The notes: a model not told the origin generated them from the sequence alone. Positions 7,600 to 16,733 are shown, counted from the first letter of the stretch. The stretch is DNA of 59,831 nucleotides from Ruminococcaceae bacterium UBA5891 (GCA_002431945.1 DJET01000040.1:1-59831), one strand, 5' to 3'. Translations and numbers: made by a program.

Positions 7600-8568
7600 A
7601 TGACGGTTAAGGAAAGACTTTTGCCGCTGCTGAGCGAAAACAGGTTTATATCGGGCGAGCAGGCGGCTAAGGAGCTTAACGTAAGCCGCGCGGCTGTTTG
7701 GAAAGCGGTGGAGCAGTTAAGGCGCGAGGGCTGCGAAATAGAAGCGGTTACAAACAAGGGCTACCGCTTGGGGTGCGATAACGATATTTTGCAGGCAGGC
7801 AAAATAAACGAGCTTTTAGGACCGCTTTCTGACGCCCTTTACATAAACGTTGAACGCACCGTAACGTCAACGAATATATTGCTTAAGGAAAAGGCGGCTT
7901 TGGGCGCGCCGGAGGGCACCGTGCTTATAGCGTCAAGCCAAACATCGGGCAGGGGCAGATTTGCGCGCAAATTTTATTCCCCCGAAAACAGCGGAATTTA
8001 TATGAGCATACTTTTGCGGCCGCGTATGCCTGCGGAAAACGCCGTGCTTATAACAACCGCCGCAGCTGCCGCGGTTGCCGTTGCCGCAGAAAATTTAAGC
8101 GGTAAAAAAACCGAGATCAAATGGGTAAACGACGTGCTTATAAACGGCAAAAAGATTTGCGGAATTTTAACCGAGGCGGCGCTTGATGTGGAAAGCGGCA
8201 GTCTTGATTACGCGGTGTTGGGTATAGGAATTAATGCATATACCCCAAGCGGCGGCTTTCCCGAAGAAATAAAGAATATCGCCGGAGCGGTATTTGAGCA
8301 AAAGGCGGCGGACCTTCGCAACCGCCTTGCAGCCGAGGTGCTTAAAAGCTTTTACGGTTTTTATTCCTCGCTTGAAGGCCGCGGCTTTCTTGAAGAATAC
8401 CGCCGCCGCAGCGCGGTTATAGGCAAAAGAATATCAGTTATTTCGCGGGACGGAGCCGTTTTTGCAACCGCACTCGGAATAGACGAAAATTGCAGGCTGC
8501 AGGTGAAATACGACGACGGCAGAACAGCCGCTCTTTCCTCAGGCGAGATAAGTACAAAAATAATGTAA
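7600..8568 (+). CDS. birA: Bifunctional biotin-protein ligase / biotin repressor BirA
   Basis: A 322-residue group II biotin ligase. An N-terminal winged helix (about 1-65, SGEQAAKELNVSRAAVWKAV) binds DNA. The catalytic core follows with the biotinyl-AMP motif SGRGRFAR (about 110), KWVNDVLINGKKICGIL (catalytic Lys region about 170-187) and a C-terminal SH3-like cap. It activates biotin with ATP, transfers it to carboxylase carriers and represses biotin genes when charged. It lies 3 bp after deoD. No biotin synthesis genes are in the window. Confidence 0.95.
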   Translation: MTVKERLLPLLSENRFISGEQAAKELNVSRAAVWKAVEQLRREGCEIEAVTNKGYRLGCDNDILQAGKINELLGPLSDALYINVERTVTSTNILLKEKAALGAPEGTVLIASSQTSGRGRFARKFYSPENSGIYMSILLRPRMPAENAVLITTAAAAAVAVAAENLSGKKTEIKWVNDVLINGKKICGILTEAALDVESGSLDYAVLGIGINAYTPSGGFPEEIKNIAGAVFEQKAADLRNRLAAEVLKSFYGFYSSLEGRGFLEEYRRRSAVIGKRISVISRDGAVFATALGIDENCRLQVKYDDGRTAALSSGEISTKIM

Positions 8569-8585
8569 AATAAAAATCTTACCAC

Positions 8586-8614
8586 TTGAAAAATACAGGA
8601 TAATGTGATAATAT
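8586..8614 (+). promoter_or_regulatory. Promoter of the Wzz-like / kinase pair
   Basis: TTGAAA (8586-8591), 17-bp spacer, TAATAT (8609-8614), about 30 bp before the start codon at 8646. Confidence 0.6.
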
Positions 8615-8645
8615 TGTCGTATATTAGAGTTTACGGGAGAAAAAA

Positions 8646-9344
8646 ATGTCTGAAGACAACAGTATAAACAGCAAGCTTAATTTTAAAGATATATTTTTTA
8701 CGGCGCTTAATAAATGGTATATTCTGCTCATAGCGCTGCTGCTTTGTATTTCCGCGTCACTTATTTATTCGTATTTTATTGTGACGCCGCTTTACAGATC
8801 AACCGGCAAAATTTATTTAACCAATAAAGACGACGGTAAAATAAGCACAAGCGAGATTGCGATTTCATCTTATCTTACAAAGGATTACGAAAATCTAATA
8901 ACAGACCGCGCGGTGCTTGACGAGGTATCCTCAAGGCTTGGCGGTAAGTATTCCTATGCGGAGCTTAAGCGTGCGGTTTACATTGAAAATCCGGAGGATA
9001 CGCGCTTTCTTGAAATAACGGTTACCACCGCAAGCCCGAATGATTCAAAAAAAATCGTGGATACGGTGTGCAGCGTTGCGCAGGAGAAAATTATCGAGCT
9101 TTTGGGAATAGACAGGGTTACCATTATACGCGGCGGCAATGTTCCGCAGTCGCCCGCGGTACCGAACGTAAGCCTTAACATAATAAAATCGGCGATCATT
9201 GCAATACTTATTTTTGCGGCGGCTGTTTTGGCAATGGTAATGTTCAACGATAAGATAAACGGTCCCGAAGACGTTGAAAAATACCTCGGTATAAGCGTGC
9301 TCGGTAATATACCGTATCAAAACCGCAACAAAGCGAAAAGATAA
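8646..9344 (+). CDS. Wzz/YveK-type polysaccharide co-polymerase (kinase modulator)
   Basis: A 232-residue membrane protein with two transmembrane helices (about 27-49 and 180-202) flanking an extracytoplasmic loop, plus a Pro-rich stretch before the second helix (GGNVPQSPAVPN), all typical of the Wzz/CpsC/YveK family. These proteins regulate polysaccharide chain length and activate a cytoplasmic tyrosine kinase. The kinase gene follows about 50 bp downstream. No glycosyltransferase or flippase gene is near, so its polymer is encoded elsewhere. Confidence 0.85.
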   Translation: MSEDNSINSKLNFKDIFFTALNKWYILLIALLLCISASLIYSYFIVTPLYRSTGKIYLTNKDDGKISTSEIAISSYLTKDYENLITDRAVLDEVSSRLGGKYSYAELKRAVYIENPEDTRFLEITVTTASPNDSKKIVDTVCSVAQEKIIELLGIDRVTIIRGGNVPQSPAVPNVSLNIIKSAIIAILIFAAAVLAMVMFNDKINGPEDVEKYLGISVLGNIPYQNRNKAKR

Positions 9345-9395
9345 AAAAGATACTTGACTTAATAGATTTGACGTTATTTGTCGGAAAGGCAGTTT

Positions 9396-10148
9396 ATGTT
9401 AACCGAAAACGAAGAGCTTTATAACAGCGGTATGTTTGAATACGCCGGAAAGGTGAATTTTAACGCCGCGTCTCAAAACGGATATCTTACAAACGAAAAT
9501 TATAAAACACTCAGAACAAACATACTTTTTTGCGGAACGGATATAAAAACAATAGTTTTAACAAGCGCCAGAGAAAACGAGGGCAAAAGCACCGTTTCGG
9601 CAGAGCTTGCAAAAAGCCTTGCGGAGGCGGGCAAAAAAACCGTTTTTATAGACGCCGATATGAGAAAATCCGTGCTTATGCGTCGCAGCGCCGCGTCGCG
9701 CGGCTTTTGCGGACTTTCGGAATATCTTTCCGGTCAGGCAGAGCTTTCCGATGTGCTTTATAACACCCAAATACAGAATTTCGATGTCATTTTCAGCGGC
9801 AGGTTTCCGCCTAATCCGGTTGAGCTTTTAGGCTCGCAAAGCTTTGTAAAGCTTATGGATATGCTTAAATCCGTTTACGATTATGTTATAATCGATTCAC
9901 CGCCGCTCGGCGCTATTATAGACGCAGCGGTTATCGCTTCTTATTGCGACGGGGCAATTATTGTAATAACCACCGGAAAGATACCGTATACCGAGTGTCT
10001 TGAGGTAAAGGAGCAGCTTTCAAAAAGCGGCTGTAAAATACTCGGCGCGGTGCTTAACGATATATACGGCAAGCGCACCAAATATTATAAAAAGTATTAC
10101 AGACAGCGCGAGTATTCAAAAGAGGCTAAAAAAATCAAGTACAGATAG
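9396..10148 (+). CDS. BY-type tyrosine-protein kinase (CpsD/YwqD family)
   Basis: A 250-residue P-loop kinase. Walker A (SARENEGKSTVSAELA, about 50), Walker A' (VFIDADMRKS, about 80) and Walker B (YVIIDSPPLG, about 165) are present. The C-terminus carries the autophosphorylated tyrosine cluster (KYYKKYYRQREY). By family knowledge it works with the preceding Wzz-like protein to control exopolysaccharide assembly. I choose the ATG at 9396 (CGGAAAGG six bases upstream) over a TTG at 9378 that precedes that site. Confidence 0.9.
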   Translation: MLTENEELYNSGMFEYAGKVNFNAASQNGYLTNENYKTLRTNILFCGTDIKTIVLTSARENEGKSTVSAELAKSLAEAGKKTVFIDADMRKSVLMRRSAASRGFCGLSEYLSGQAELSDVLYNTQIQNFDVIFSGRFPPNPVELLGSQSFVKLMDMLKSVYDYVIIDSPPLGAIIDAAVIASYCDGAIIVITTGKIPYTECLEVKEQLSKSGCKILGAVLNDIYGKRTKYYKKYYRQREYSKEAKKIKYR

Positions 10149-10183
10149 GCAATACAATCAGGACGCACCGCAAACACAAAAAC

Positions 10184-10212
10184 TTGACAAATGCCAGAAA
10201 AAGCCTTATAAT
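10184..10212 (+). promoter_or_regulatory. efp promoter
   Basis: Perfect TTGACA (10184-10189), 17-bp spacer, perfect TATAAT (10207-10212), 36 bp before the efp start. Confidence 0.88.
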
Positions 10213-10247
10213 TCAATTAGATTTAACTTTTGGAGGAATTGTAAAAT

Positions 10248-10805
10248 ATGATTAGTGCCGGCGATTTCAGAAACGGAGTAACCTTTGAAGAGGACGGAAA
10301 CGTTCTTCAGGTAATAGAATTTCAGCATGTAAAGCCCGGAAAAGGCGCTGCCTTTGTAAGAACTAAGGTTAAAAACGTAATTACCGGTTCGGTTGTTGAA
10401 AAAAGCTATAACCCTTCCGCTAAGTTTCCTACCGCTTTTGTTGAAAGAAAGGATATGGAATATTCTTATTCGGACGGGGATCTTTATTACTTTATGGATC
10501 AGGAGACCTATGAGCTTGTTCCGATCAACAGCAGCGAGCTTGGCGATAACTTTAAGTTTGTAAAAGAAAATATGGTTTGCAAGATACTTTCCTATAAGGG
10601 TAAGGTATTCGGCGTAGAGCCGCCTACATTCGTAGAGCTTCAGGTAACGGCAACCGATCCCGGCTTTAAGGGCGATACCGCTACTAACGCCACAAAACCC
10701 GCAACGCTTGAAACAGGCGCGGAGATCCGCGTTCCGCTCTTTATTAACGAGGGCGATATGATAAGAATAGATACCCGCACGGGCGAATATATGGAACGTG
10801 CTTAA
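10248..10805 (+). CDS. efp: Translation elongation factor P
   Basis: A 185-residue EF-P with three beta-barrel domains. The N-terminal KOW-like domain carries the tip loop KPGKGAAF with a Lys at about position 32, and the C-terminal OB-type domain ends with the family signature IRIDTRTGEYMERA. EF-P binds between the P and E sites of the ribosome and relieves stalling at proline runs. No lysyl- or rhamnosyl-modification gene is adjacent, so modification state is unknown. The TGGAGG ribosome site and consensus promoter suggest high expression. It is followed 17 bp later by a CD1247-type gene. Confidence 0.97.
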   Translation: MISAGDFRNGVTFEEDGNVLQVIEFQHVKPGKGAAFVRTKVKNVITGSVVEKSYNPSAKFPTAFVERKDMEYSYSDGDLYYFMDQETYELVPINSSELGDNFKFVKENMVCKILSYKGKVFGVEPPTFVELQVTATDPGFKGDTATNATKPATLETGAEIRVPLFINEGDMIRIDTRTGEYMERA

Positions 10806-10821
10806 AACGGAGGTTTAGTTA

Positions 10822-11259
10822 ATGGATATTTGTGAAAAGATTGCTTATATTAAAGGTCTTGCCGAGGGCTTAAAGCTCGACGAAAATACCAACGAGGGCA
10901 AAATACTTGCCGCGGTTATCGATCTTCTCGGAGATATAACAAGCGAGATATGCGATATTGAGGACGGTTGCGACGCAATGCTCGAACAGATCGACGCGGT
11001 AGACGAGGATCTTTCCGCTGTTGAGGATTTTGTTTACGGCGACGAAGACGACTGCTGTGACTGCGGCGACGATTGCGAAGACGACGACCTTTATGAAATA
11101 GAGTGCCCGGCTTGCCATGATACAATTTATCTTGACGAGGATATGCTTGAGGACGAGGGTATGACCTGCCCTAACTGCGGCACAAAGCTTGAATTCGACT
11201 TTGACGATTGCTGCTCCGGCGATTGTTGCGACTGCGATCACGACGAAGACGAGGAATAA
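10822..11259 (+). CDS. CD1247-type acidic zinc-ribbon protein
   Basis: A 145-residue, strongly acidic protein. The N-terminal helical part (about 1-70; ICEKIAYIKGLAEGLKLDE) matches the CD1247 N-terminal domain common after efp in Clostridia. The C-terminal part has a CPACH...CPNCG zinc ribbon (about 95-120), and Cys-Asp-rich stretches precede and follow it. The function is unknown. Conserved linkage to efp suggests a role around translation, but this is inference. A terminator follows directly. Confidence 0.75.
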   Translation: MDICEKIAYIKGLAEGLKLDENTNEGKILAAVIDLLGDITSEICDIEDGCDAMLEQIDAVDEDLSAVEDFVYGDEDDCCDCGDDCEDDDLYEIECPACHDTIYLDEDMLEDEGMTCPNCGTKLEFDFDDCCSGDCCDCDHDEDEE

Positions 11260-11270
11260 TTAAAATAAAT

Positions 11271-11316
11271 CAAAGGCCGTGCCTGCCCGTTTAACGCGGC
11301 GGCACGGCTTTGTTTT
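11271..11316 (+). terminator. Terminator after the efp operon
   Basis: A GC-rich stem (11271-11283 with 11301-11312, one bulge) is followed by GTTTTT. It separates the efp unit from ispD. Confidence 0.8.
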
Positions 11317-11325
11317 TAAAACGGG

Positions 11326-12075
11326 GTGTTGAATTTGGAGCTTACCGCACCTAAGCTTGAATATACCGTGAATAAGGCGGACGAAGGCTCAATGCCGGTA
11401 ATTATAGTAGCCGCCGGCTCGTCTTCCCGTATGGGCGGAATAAATAAGCTTACCGTACCTGTTTCGGGCGTGCCGGTGCTTGCGCGTACCTTGGCGGCTT
11501 TTGAAAACTGCCCTATGATTTCGGGCATTATACTTGCAGTGCGCTCGCAGGATATCTTAAATTCACAGCTTATGGCAGAGCAATACGGCATTTCAAAGCT
11601 TACCGATGTAATCTGCGGCGGAAATACGCGTGCCGAAACGGTGGCGCGCGGTATTGCAAGGCTTGGAAAAAATGATGAGTACGTGCTTATCCACGACGGG
11701 GCAAGACCGCTTGTGACCGATGAGATCATAACCGAAACGGCGGCGGCCTTGAAAAGCTTTTCGGCGGTTGCCTGCGCCGTTCCCGTAAAGGATACCGTAA
11801 AGTGCGTTGATAAAAACGGCGCCGTTATAAAAACCTTGGACCGTTCGGGGCTTTTTGCCGTTCAAACTCCGCAGGGCGTTAATGTAAGGGATTATAAGGC
11901 TGCAGCGGAAAAGGCGGGGGAAGGGCTTAAGGAATTTACGGACGACGCGTCTGTAATGGAGGCGGCGGGCTATACCGTTCACATAACGTGCGGAAGCTAC
12001 GCCAATATAAAAATTACCACACGCGAGGATATTGCGCTTGCAGAGTATTTATTAAACGGAGAAAATAAGAAATGA
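11326..12075 (+). CDS. ispD: 2-C-methyl-D-erythritol 4-phosphate cytidylyltransferase
   Basis: IspD of the MEP isoprenoid pathway; it joins CTP and MEP to give CDP-ME. Motifs are the nucleotide loop AAGSSSRMGG, ARTLAAFE, HDGARPLV, AVPVKDTVK and the C-terminal KITTREDIALAE. The start is uncertain: GTG 11326, TTG 11329 or TTG 11335 follow ACGGGG, and an internal ATG at 11392 begins the conserved core. The first two give a roughly 20-residue extension seen in some clostridial homologues. It overlaps ispF by 4 bp. Confidence 0.93.
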   Translation: MLNLELTAPKLEYTVNKADEGSMPVIIVAAGSSSRMGGINKLTVPVSGVPVLARTLAAFENCPMISGIILAVRSQDILNSQLMAEQYGISKLTDVICGGNTRAETVARGIARLGKNDEYVLIHDGARPLVTDEIITETAAALKSFSAVACAVPVKDTVKCVDKNGAVIKTLDRSGLFAVQTPQGVNVRDYKAAAEKAGEGLKEFTDDASVMEAAGYTVHITCGSYANIKITTREDIALAEYLLNGENKK

Positions 12076-12539
12076 GAATAGGGCACGGGTACGACGTTCA
12101 TAAGCTGACAGAGGGAAGACCGCTTATATTGGGCGGCGTTAAAATACCGTACGAAAAGGGGCTTTTAGGTCATTCAGACGCCGATGTGCTGCTCCACGCC
12201 GTATGCGACGCGCTTTTGGGCGCGGCGGCGCTCGGAGATATAGGCAGGCATTTCCCAGACAGCGATAACGCCTACAAAAATATAAACAGCCGTATTTTAC
12301 TTAAAAAAACGGCGTCCCTTATTAAGGAAAAAGGCTTTAAGGCGGTTAATATAGACGCCACCGTAATAGCGCAAAGGCCTAAGCTTGCCCCCTTTATACC
12401 CGATATGGCAAAAAACATTGCAGAGGATTGCGGCCTGCCGCTTTCGGCGGTAAACGTTAAAGCAACAACCGAGGAGGGGCTTGGCTTTACAGGCGCGCTT
12501 GAGGGGATAAGCGCCCATGCGGTGTGCCTTATAGAGTAA
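12072..12539 (+). CDS. ispF: 2-C-methyl-D-erythritol 2,4-cyclodiphosphate synthase
   Basis: A 155-residue IspF, the MEP-pathway enzyme forming the cyclic diphosphate with release of CMP. The metal ligands are in the GHGYDVHKL start (DxH) and in HSDADVLLHA. The substrate region GDIGRHFPDSD and the C-terminal ATTEEGLGFTG are present. It starts within the ispD stop (ATGA overlap), so the two pathway enzymes are translationally coupled. Confidence 0.97.
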   Translation: MRIGHGYDVHKLTEGRPLILGGVKIPYEKGLLGHSDADVLLHAVCDALLGAAALGDIGRHFPDSDNAYKNINSRILLKKTASLIKEKGFKAVNIDATVIAQRPKLAPFIPDMAKNIAEDCGLPLSAVNVKATTEEGLGFTGALEGISAHAVCLIE

Positions 12540-12581
12540 TATTAAATTCGGGTTTTGCATATTATTATTTCGGTGATATGC

Positions 12582-13007
12582 TTGAAACTGTTTGTAACCG
12601 TAACTAAAAAAGCCTTGGCTGTTATGCTTGCCGCCGCAATAGCGGCGCTTGTGCTTATAAGCCGCGTTTCTTCCCTTAACGGCAATGTTAAGGACGGCTC
12701 AACCAACGCAAAGCGCGTGCAGTTCATCGAAGACTTAGGCTACAGTGTTAACGAAACGCCCTGCGTTAAGGAAACCGTAATACCCGAAAGCTTTACAAAC
12801 GTTTACGAAAAATACAATGCCTTACAAAAGCAGGCGGGCTTTGACCTTACGCGCTTTAAGGGGAAAAGGGCTGAGGTGTACGGTTATACCGTTTTAAACG
12901 GTGAAAAAACCGTAACGCTTATAGTTGTAAACGGCGAGATCGCAGGCGGAGACATAGCCTCTGCCGCGCTTAACGGCGAGATGCTGCCGCTTATACATAC
13001 CGAATGA
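12582..13007 (+). CDS. DUF4830-domain membrane-anchored protein
   Basis: About 141 residues from a TTG start at 12582 (GGTGAT just upstream); an earlier TTG at 12555 is also possible. One N-terminal hydrophobic helix (VMLAAAIAALVLIS) is followed by an extracytoplasmic domain resembling DUF4830, including a segment like FTNVYEKYNALQKQAGFDL and a final GGDIASAALNGEM. Its function is unknown. It sits between ispF and the pseudouridine synthase gene, 10 bp before the latter, and is probably part of the same transcript. Confidence 0.7.
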   Translation: MKLFVTVTKKALAVMLAAAIAALVLISRVSSLNGNVKDGSTNAKRVQFIEDLGYSVNETPCVKETVIPESFTNVYEKYNALQKQAGFDLTRFKGKRAEVYGYTVLNGEKTVTLIVVNGEIAGGDIASAALNGEMLPLIHTE

Positions 13008-13017
13008 AAGGAATCAT

Positions 13018-13731
13018 ATGCCTTTGCAAAGACTTGACAGATTTATTTCAAATCAGCTTAACCTTTCAAGAAAAGAGGTTAAGGAGGGAATAAAAAGGGG
13101 CTTTGCCGATGTAAACGGTAAAACGGTAACACGCCCCGAACATACGGTTGATACGCTTGGCGACAGGGTTTGCTTTAACGGACAGGCCGTTTCGTTTAAG
13201 GAGCATATTTATATAGTAATGAATAAGCCCGCGGGGGTTCTTTCCGCAAGCGATGATAAAAGCCGCAAAACGGTGGTGGATATTATTCCGGATAATATAA
13301 GAAGAAAAGGTCTTTTCCCAGTAGGCAGGCTTGATAAGGATACAACAGGTCTTCTTATTATTACCGACGACGGCGATTTTGCACACAGGGTATTATCGCC
13401 GAAAAAAGAGATATACAAAACGTATATTGCAGGGCTTGACGGGGACGTTAATGAAGAGACGGTAAAGAAATTTTTAAGCGGCGTGGTTTTGGCGGACGGC
13501 ACCGTTTGCAGAAAAGCGTTTTTAAAACCGCTCGGTGAAAAAACGGCGGAAATTAAAATTTGCGAAGGAAAATTTCACCAGATAAAGCGTATGTTCGGCA
13601 CCGCAGGTCTCGGAGTAAATTCACTTAAACGCGTGGCGATAGGCGAATACAAGCTGCCGGATGAGCTGTCGGAAGGAATGTGCAAAGAAACCACAAAATT
13701 CCAATTAAATGCGCTGTTTATCGGCAAATAG
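13018..13731 (+). CDS. RsuA-family 16S rRNA pseudouridine synthase
   Basis: A 237-residue enzyme with an N-terminal S4 RNA-binding domain (about 1-60; LDRFISNQLNLSRKEVKEGI) and the RsuA/RluB/E/F catalytic domain, including the active-site motif GRLDKDTTGLLI (catalytic Asp about 104) and the C-terminal EGKFHQIKRMF. It isomerises a specific uridine in rRNA. RsuA (position 516 of 16S rRNA) is the closest assignment by length and S4 domain, but the exact site cannot be proved from sequence alone. Confidence 0.88.
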   Translation: MPLQRLDRFISNQLNLSRKEVKEGIKRGFADVNGKTVTRPEHTVDTLGDRVCFNGQAVSFKEHIYIVMNKPAGVLSASDDKSRKTVVDIIPDNIRRKGLFPVGRLDKDTTGLLIITDDGDFAHRVLSPKKEIYKTYIAGLDGDVNEETVKKFLSGVVLADGTVCRKAFLKPLGEKTAEIKICEGKFHQIKRMFGTAGLGVNSLKRVAIGEYKLPDELSEGMCKETTKFQLNALFIGK

Positions 13732-13857
13732 CGCGCGAATATGCATATTAAACAAAACATTCTTTTTAAGATTGGATATATTTCGTATAGCAATTTTTAA
13801 AATATTTTGATATAATACAATTACATTGAAGCGATTATTTTTAGGAGGCTTATTTTT

Positions 13858-15000
13858 ATGGCAAGTTTGTCATTACGTCATGTTTACAAAAGATACCCAG
13901 GCGGAGTAACTGCCGTATCTGATTTTAACCTTGAAATTAAAGACAAGGAATTTATTATTTTGGTAGGTCCTTCGGGCTGCGGTAAATCTACTACTTTGCG
14001 TATGGTTGCCGGACTTGAAGAAATTTCAGACGGCGAAATTTATATAGGCGATAAGCTTGTTAACGACGTTGCCCCTAAGGATCGCGATATTGCAATGGTT
14101 TTCCAGAACTATGCGCTTTATCCGCATATGACGGTTTTCGATAATATGGCGTTCGGACTTAAGCTCCGCAAAACTCCGAAGGATGAGATTAAGCGCCGTG
14201 TTGAAGAGGCCGCCCGTATTCTTGATATTTCTCACCTGCTTGAGCGCAAGCCGAAGGCTTTGTCCGGCGGTCAGCGTCAGCGTGTTGCGCTCGGTCGTGC
14301 AATAGTACGTGAGCCTAAGGTATTCTTACTTGACGAGCCGCTTTCCAACTTGGACGCTAAGCTTCGTGCACAGATGCGTACCGAAATTTCAAAGCTTCAC
14401 CAAAGACTGGGTACAACCTTCATTTACGTTACCCACGACCAGACCGAGGCTATGACAATGGGTACCCGTATCGTTGTTATGAAGAGCGGTCTTATACAGC
14501 AGGTTGATACGCCTAATAACCTTTATCTCTATCCCTGCAACCTCTTCGTTGCCGGATTTATCGGTTCACCGCAGATGAACTTTATAGAGGCAAAGCTTCT
14601 TAAAGAGGGCGAAAATTATTTGGTTGAATTCGGTTCTGAAGATACTAAAACCCGTGCGGGCGTTAAGTATAAAATTCAGCTTCCGGCTTCTAAAAACAAG
14701 GATAACTGCCTTGAGGCATATGCCGGTAAAGAGGTTATTATGGGTATACGCCCCGAAAACGTTCACAACGAGGAAGATCTTATTGAGCTTCATAAGGACG
14801 GTATCGTTGAGGCAGACGTTGAGGTTACCGAGCTTATGGGTGCAGAGACATATCTGTATATGAACTGCGAGGGTCAGTCGATTAACGCACGCGTTAGCCC
14901 GACTAATACCGCGCGTCCCGGCGATAAGATTAAAATTGCATTTGAAACTGCAAAAATTCATCTTTTCGATAAGGAAACCGAGCTTACAATCTGCAACTGA
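13858..15000 (+). CDS. Orphan sugar ABC transporter ATPase (MsmK/UgpC type)
   Basis: A 380-residue MalK-like ATPase with Walker A GPSGCGKSTT (about 38), a Q-loop (FQNYALYPHM), signature LSGGQRQRVALGRA, Walker B (FLLDEPLSNLDAKLR), the switch His (VTHDQTEAM) and a C-terminal TOBE/OB regulatory domain (about 240-375). No permease or binding-protein gene is adjacent. In Gram-positive bacteria such a lone MsmK-type ATPase energises several sugar importers encoded elsewhere, and I infer that role here. It has its own terminator, and its preferred-looking codons (CGT, GGT) suggest high expression. Confidence 0.9.
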   Translation: MASLSLRHVYKRYPGGVTAVSDFNLEIKDKEFIILVGPSGCGKSTTLRMVAGLEEISDGEIYIGDKLVNDVAPKDRDIAMVFQNYALYPHMTVFDNMAFGLKLRKTPKDEIKRRVEEAARILDISHLLERKPKALSGGQRQRVALGRAIVREPKVFLLDEPLSNLDAKLRAQMRTEISKLHQRLGTTFIYVTHDQTEAMTMGTRIVVMKSGLIQQVDTPNNLYLYPCNLFVAGFIGSPQMNFIEAKLLKEGENYLVEFGSEDTKTRAGVKYKIQLPASKNKDNCLEAYAGKEVIMGIRPENVHNEEDLIELHKDGIVEADVEVTELMGAETYLYMNCEGQSINARVSPTNTARPGDKIKIAFETAKIHLFDKETELTICN

Positions 15001-15014
15001 TATTTTAAAAGGTT

Positions 15015-15048
15015 ATCGGGGTCGCCCTCAAAGCGACCCCGATTTTTT
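15015..15048 (+). terminator. Terminator after the MsmK/UgpC-type gene
   Basis: A perfect 11-bp stem (15015-15025 with 15033-15043) with a 7-base loop is followed by TTTTTT. Confidence 0.9.
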
Positions 15049-15262
15049 ACTTAGAGCTATCTGATTTTTTGTTTTGCCTGTCTGTTTTCATAATTTTACG
15101 GTTATAGCCCTGCGCCACCGCAGGATATGCGTTTTCGGTTTCGGCGGTAGACTGTATATTATAGGTGCCGTAGCGGTTGACCATATCAAAAGCCGTTTCG
15201 GGCATACCCATAACCGGAACGGAGGAAACGTCCGTAACAGGCTTATTTTTTTCTTTTTTCAC
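15047..15262 (-). CDS. Small hypothetical protein
   Basis: A 71-residue polar, soluble protein with a GTG start (GGGTG seven bases upstream). It is Lys- and Asp-rich at both ends with a central segment PVMGMPETAFDMVNRYGTYN. I do not recognise a family. It is convergent with the sugar-ATPase gene and ends at that gene's terminator. The reading frame has codon use like its neighbours, which favours a real gene, but expression is unproven. Confidence 0.5.
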   Translation of the reverse strand: MKKEKNKPVTDVSSVPVMGMPETAFDMVNRYGTYNIQSTAETENAYPAVAQGYNRKIMKTDRQNKKSDSSK

Positions 15263-15310
15263 TTTTTTTCACCCTTTTTTATTATATACGTTTAATTATA
15301 ATATAACCGT

Positions 15311-15339
15311 TTGACAGAAAAAGGCATATGTGCTATACT
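15311..15339 (+). promoter_or_regulatory. serS promoter
   Basis: TTGACA (15311-15316), 17-bp spacer, TATACT (15334-15339). The leader is too short (about 30 bases) for a T-box. Confidence 0.82.
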
Positions 15340-15373
15340 GTAAAAAGACTATCGCATTGACGGAGGAATAATA

Positions 15374-16678
15374 ATGCTGGATATTAAATTTATTTGTGAA
15401 AATCCGGAAATAGTAAAAGAAAACATTAAGAAAAAATTTGAAGATAAAAAACTTCCGCTTGTAGACGAGATCATTTCACTTTACGGTGAAAAATGCGCCG
15501 CAAACAACCGCGCTAACGATCTGCGTGCCAACCGCAATAAGGTAAGCAAGCAGATAGGCGCGCTTATGGCGCAGGGCAAACGCGACGAAGCCGAGGATAT
15601 GAAACGCCTTGTAAACGAGCAGGCAGAGGAGCTTAAGGCGCTTGAGGAAAAGGAAGCCGAGCTTCAGAAAAAAGTAACCGAAATTCAAATGAAAATCCCG
15701 AATATCGTAGACGGCAGCGTGCCGATAGGTAAGGACGATACCGAAAATGTGGAGGTTAAGCAGTTCGGCGAGCAGTCTCACCCCGATTTTGAAATTCCCT
15801 ACCATACCGATATTATGCAGCTTTTCGACGGTATTGATAAAGACGCCGCAGGCAAGGTTGCGGGCGAGGGCTTTTATTACCTTATGGGCGATATTGCACG
15901 CCTTCATTCCGCAGTGCTGGCTTACGCGCGCGATTTTATGATAAATAAGGGATTTACCTATTGCATTCCGCCTTATATGATAAGAAGCAAGGTTGTAACC
16001 GGCGTTATGAGCTTTGAAGAAATGGACGCTATGATGTATAAAATAGAGGGCGAGGACCTTTATCTTATAGGCACATCGGAGCATTCTATGATAGGTAAGT
16101 TTATAGACAGCATAACGCCCGAAGAAAAGCTGCCGCTTACCCTCACCAGCTATTCGCCCTGCTTCCGTAAGGAAAAGGGTGCGCACGGTATTGAGGAACG
16201 CGGAATATACCGTATACATCAGTTTGAAAAGCAGGAAATGATAGTTATTTGCCGTCCCGAAGAAAGTATGGATTGGTTTAATAAAATGTGGAGCTACTCG
16301 GTAGAGCTTTTCCGCAGTATGGATATTCCCGTAAGAACGCTTGAATGCTGCACCGGCGATCTTGCAGATCTAAAGGTTAAGTCTTACGACGTAGAGGCAT
16401 GGTCTCCGAAGCAGCAGAAGTATTTTGAGGTATGCTCCTGCTCAAACCTCGGCGACGCGCAGGCAAGAAGACTGGGCATAAGAGTTAAGGGAGCCGACGG
16501 TAAAAAATACCTTGCGCATACTCTTAATAATACCGTTGTTGCACCGCCGCGTATGCTTATAGCCTTCCTTGAAAACAACCTTCGCTTTGACGGCGAGCAT
16601 TACAGTGTGCTCATACCCGAAGCGCTACGCCCGTATATGGGCGGCAAGACCGTGCTCACAAGCGATAAAAAGCTTTGA
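15374..16678 (+). CDS. serS: Seryl-tRNA synthetase
   Basis: A 434-residue class II synthetase. The N-terminal long coiled-coil arm (about 30-100) contacts the long variable arm of tRNA-Ser. The catalytic core has motif 2 (SPCFRKEKGAHG, near 265), the ECCTGDLADLKVKSYDVEAW segment and motif 3 (NNTVVAPPRMLIAFLEN). It charges tRNA-Ser, and also tRNA-Sec where present, with serine. A GGAGG site lies before the ATG. It is a single-gene unit with its own promoter. Confidence 0.97.
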   Translation: MLDIKFICENPEIVKENIKKKFEDKKLPLVDEIISLYGEKCAANNRANDLRANRNKVSKQIGALMAQGKRDEAEDMKRLVNEQAEELKALEEKEAELQKKVTEIQMKIPNIVDGSVPIGKDDTENVEVKQFGEQSHPDFEIPYHTDIMQLFDGIDKDAAGKVAGEGFYYLMGDIARLHSAVLAYARDFMINKGFTYCIPPYMIRSKVVTGVMSFEEMDAMMYKIEGEDLYLIGTSEHSMIGKFIDSITPEEKLPLTLTSYSPCFRKEKGAHGIEERGIYRIHQFEKQEMIVICRPEESMDWFNKMWSYSVELFRSMDIPVRTLECCTGDLADLKVKSYDVEAWSPKQQKYFEVCSCSNLGDAQARRLGIRVKGADGKKYLAHTLNNTVVAPPRMLIAFLENNLRFDGEHYSVLIPEALRPYMGGKTVLTSDKKL

Positions 16679-16733
16679 TTTGCCGTAATAAAGGCCTTTT
16701 GCCGCGGTGTAACGTGAAATTTCAAAAAAACTC

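Noticed and set aside
15374..15400. Serine T-box before serS
   Set aside because: Only about 30 bases separate the promoter from the start codon, too few for a T-box.
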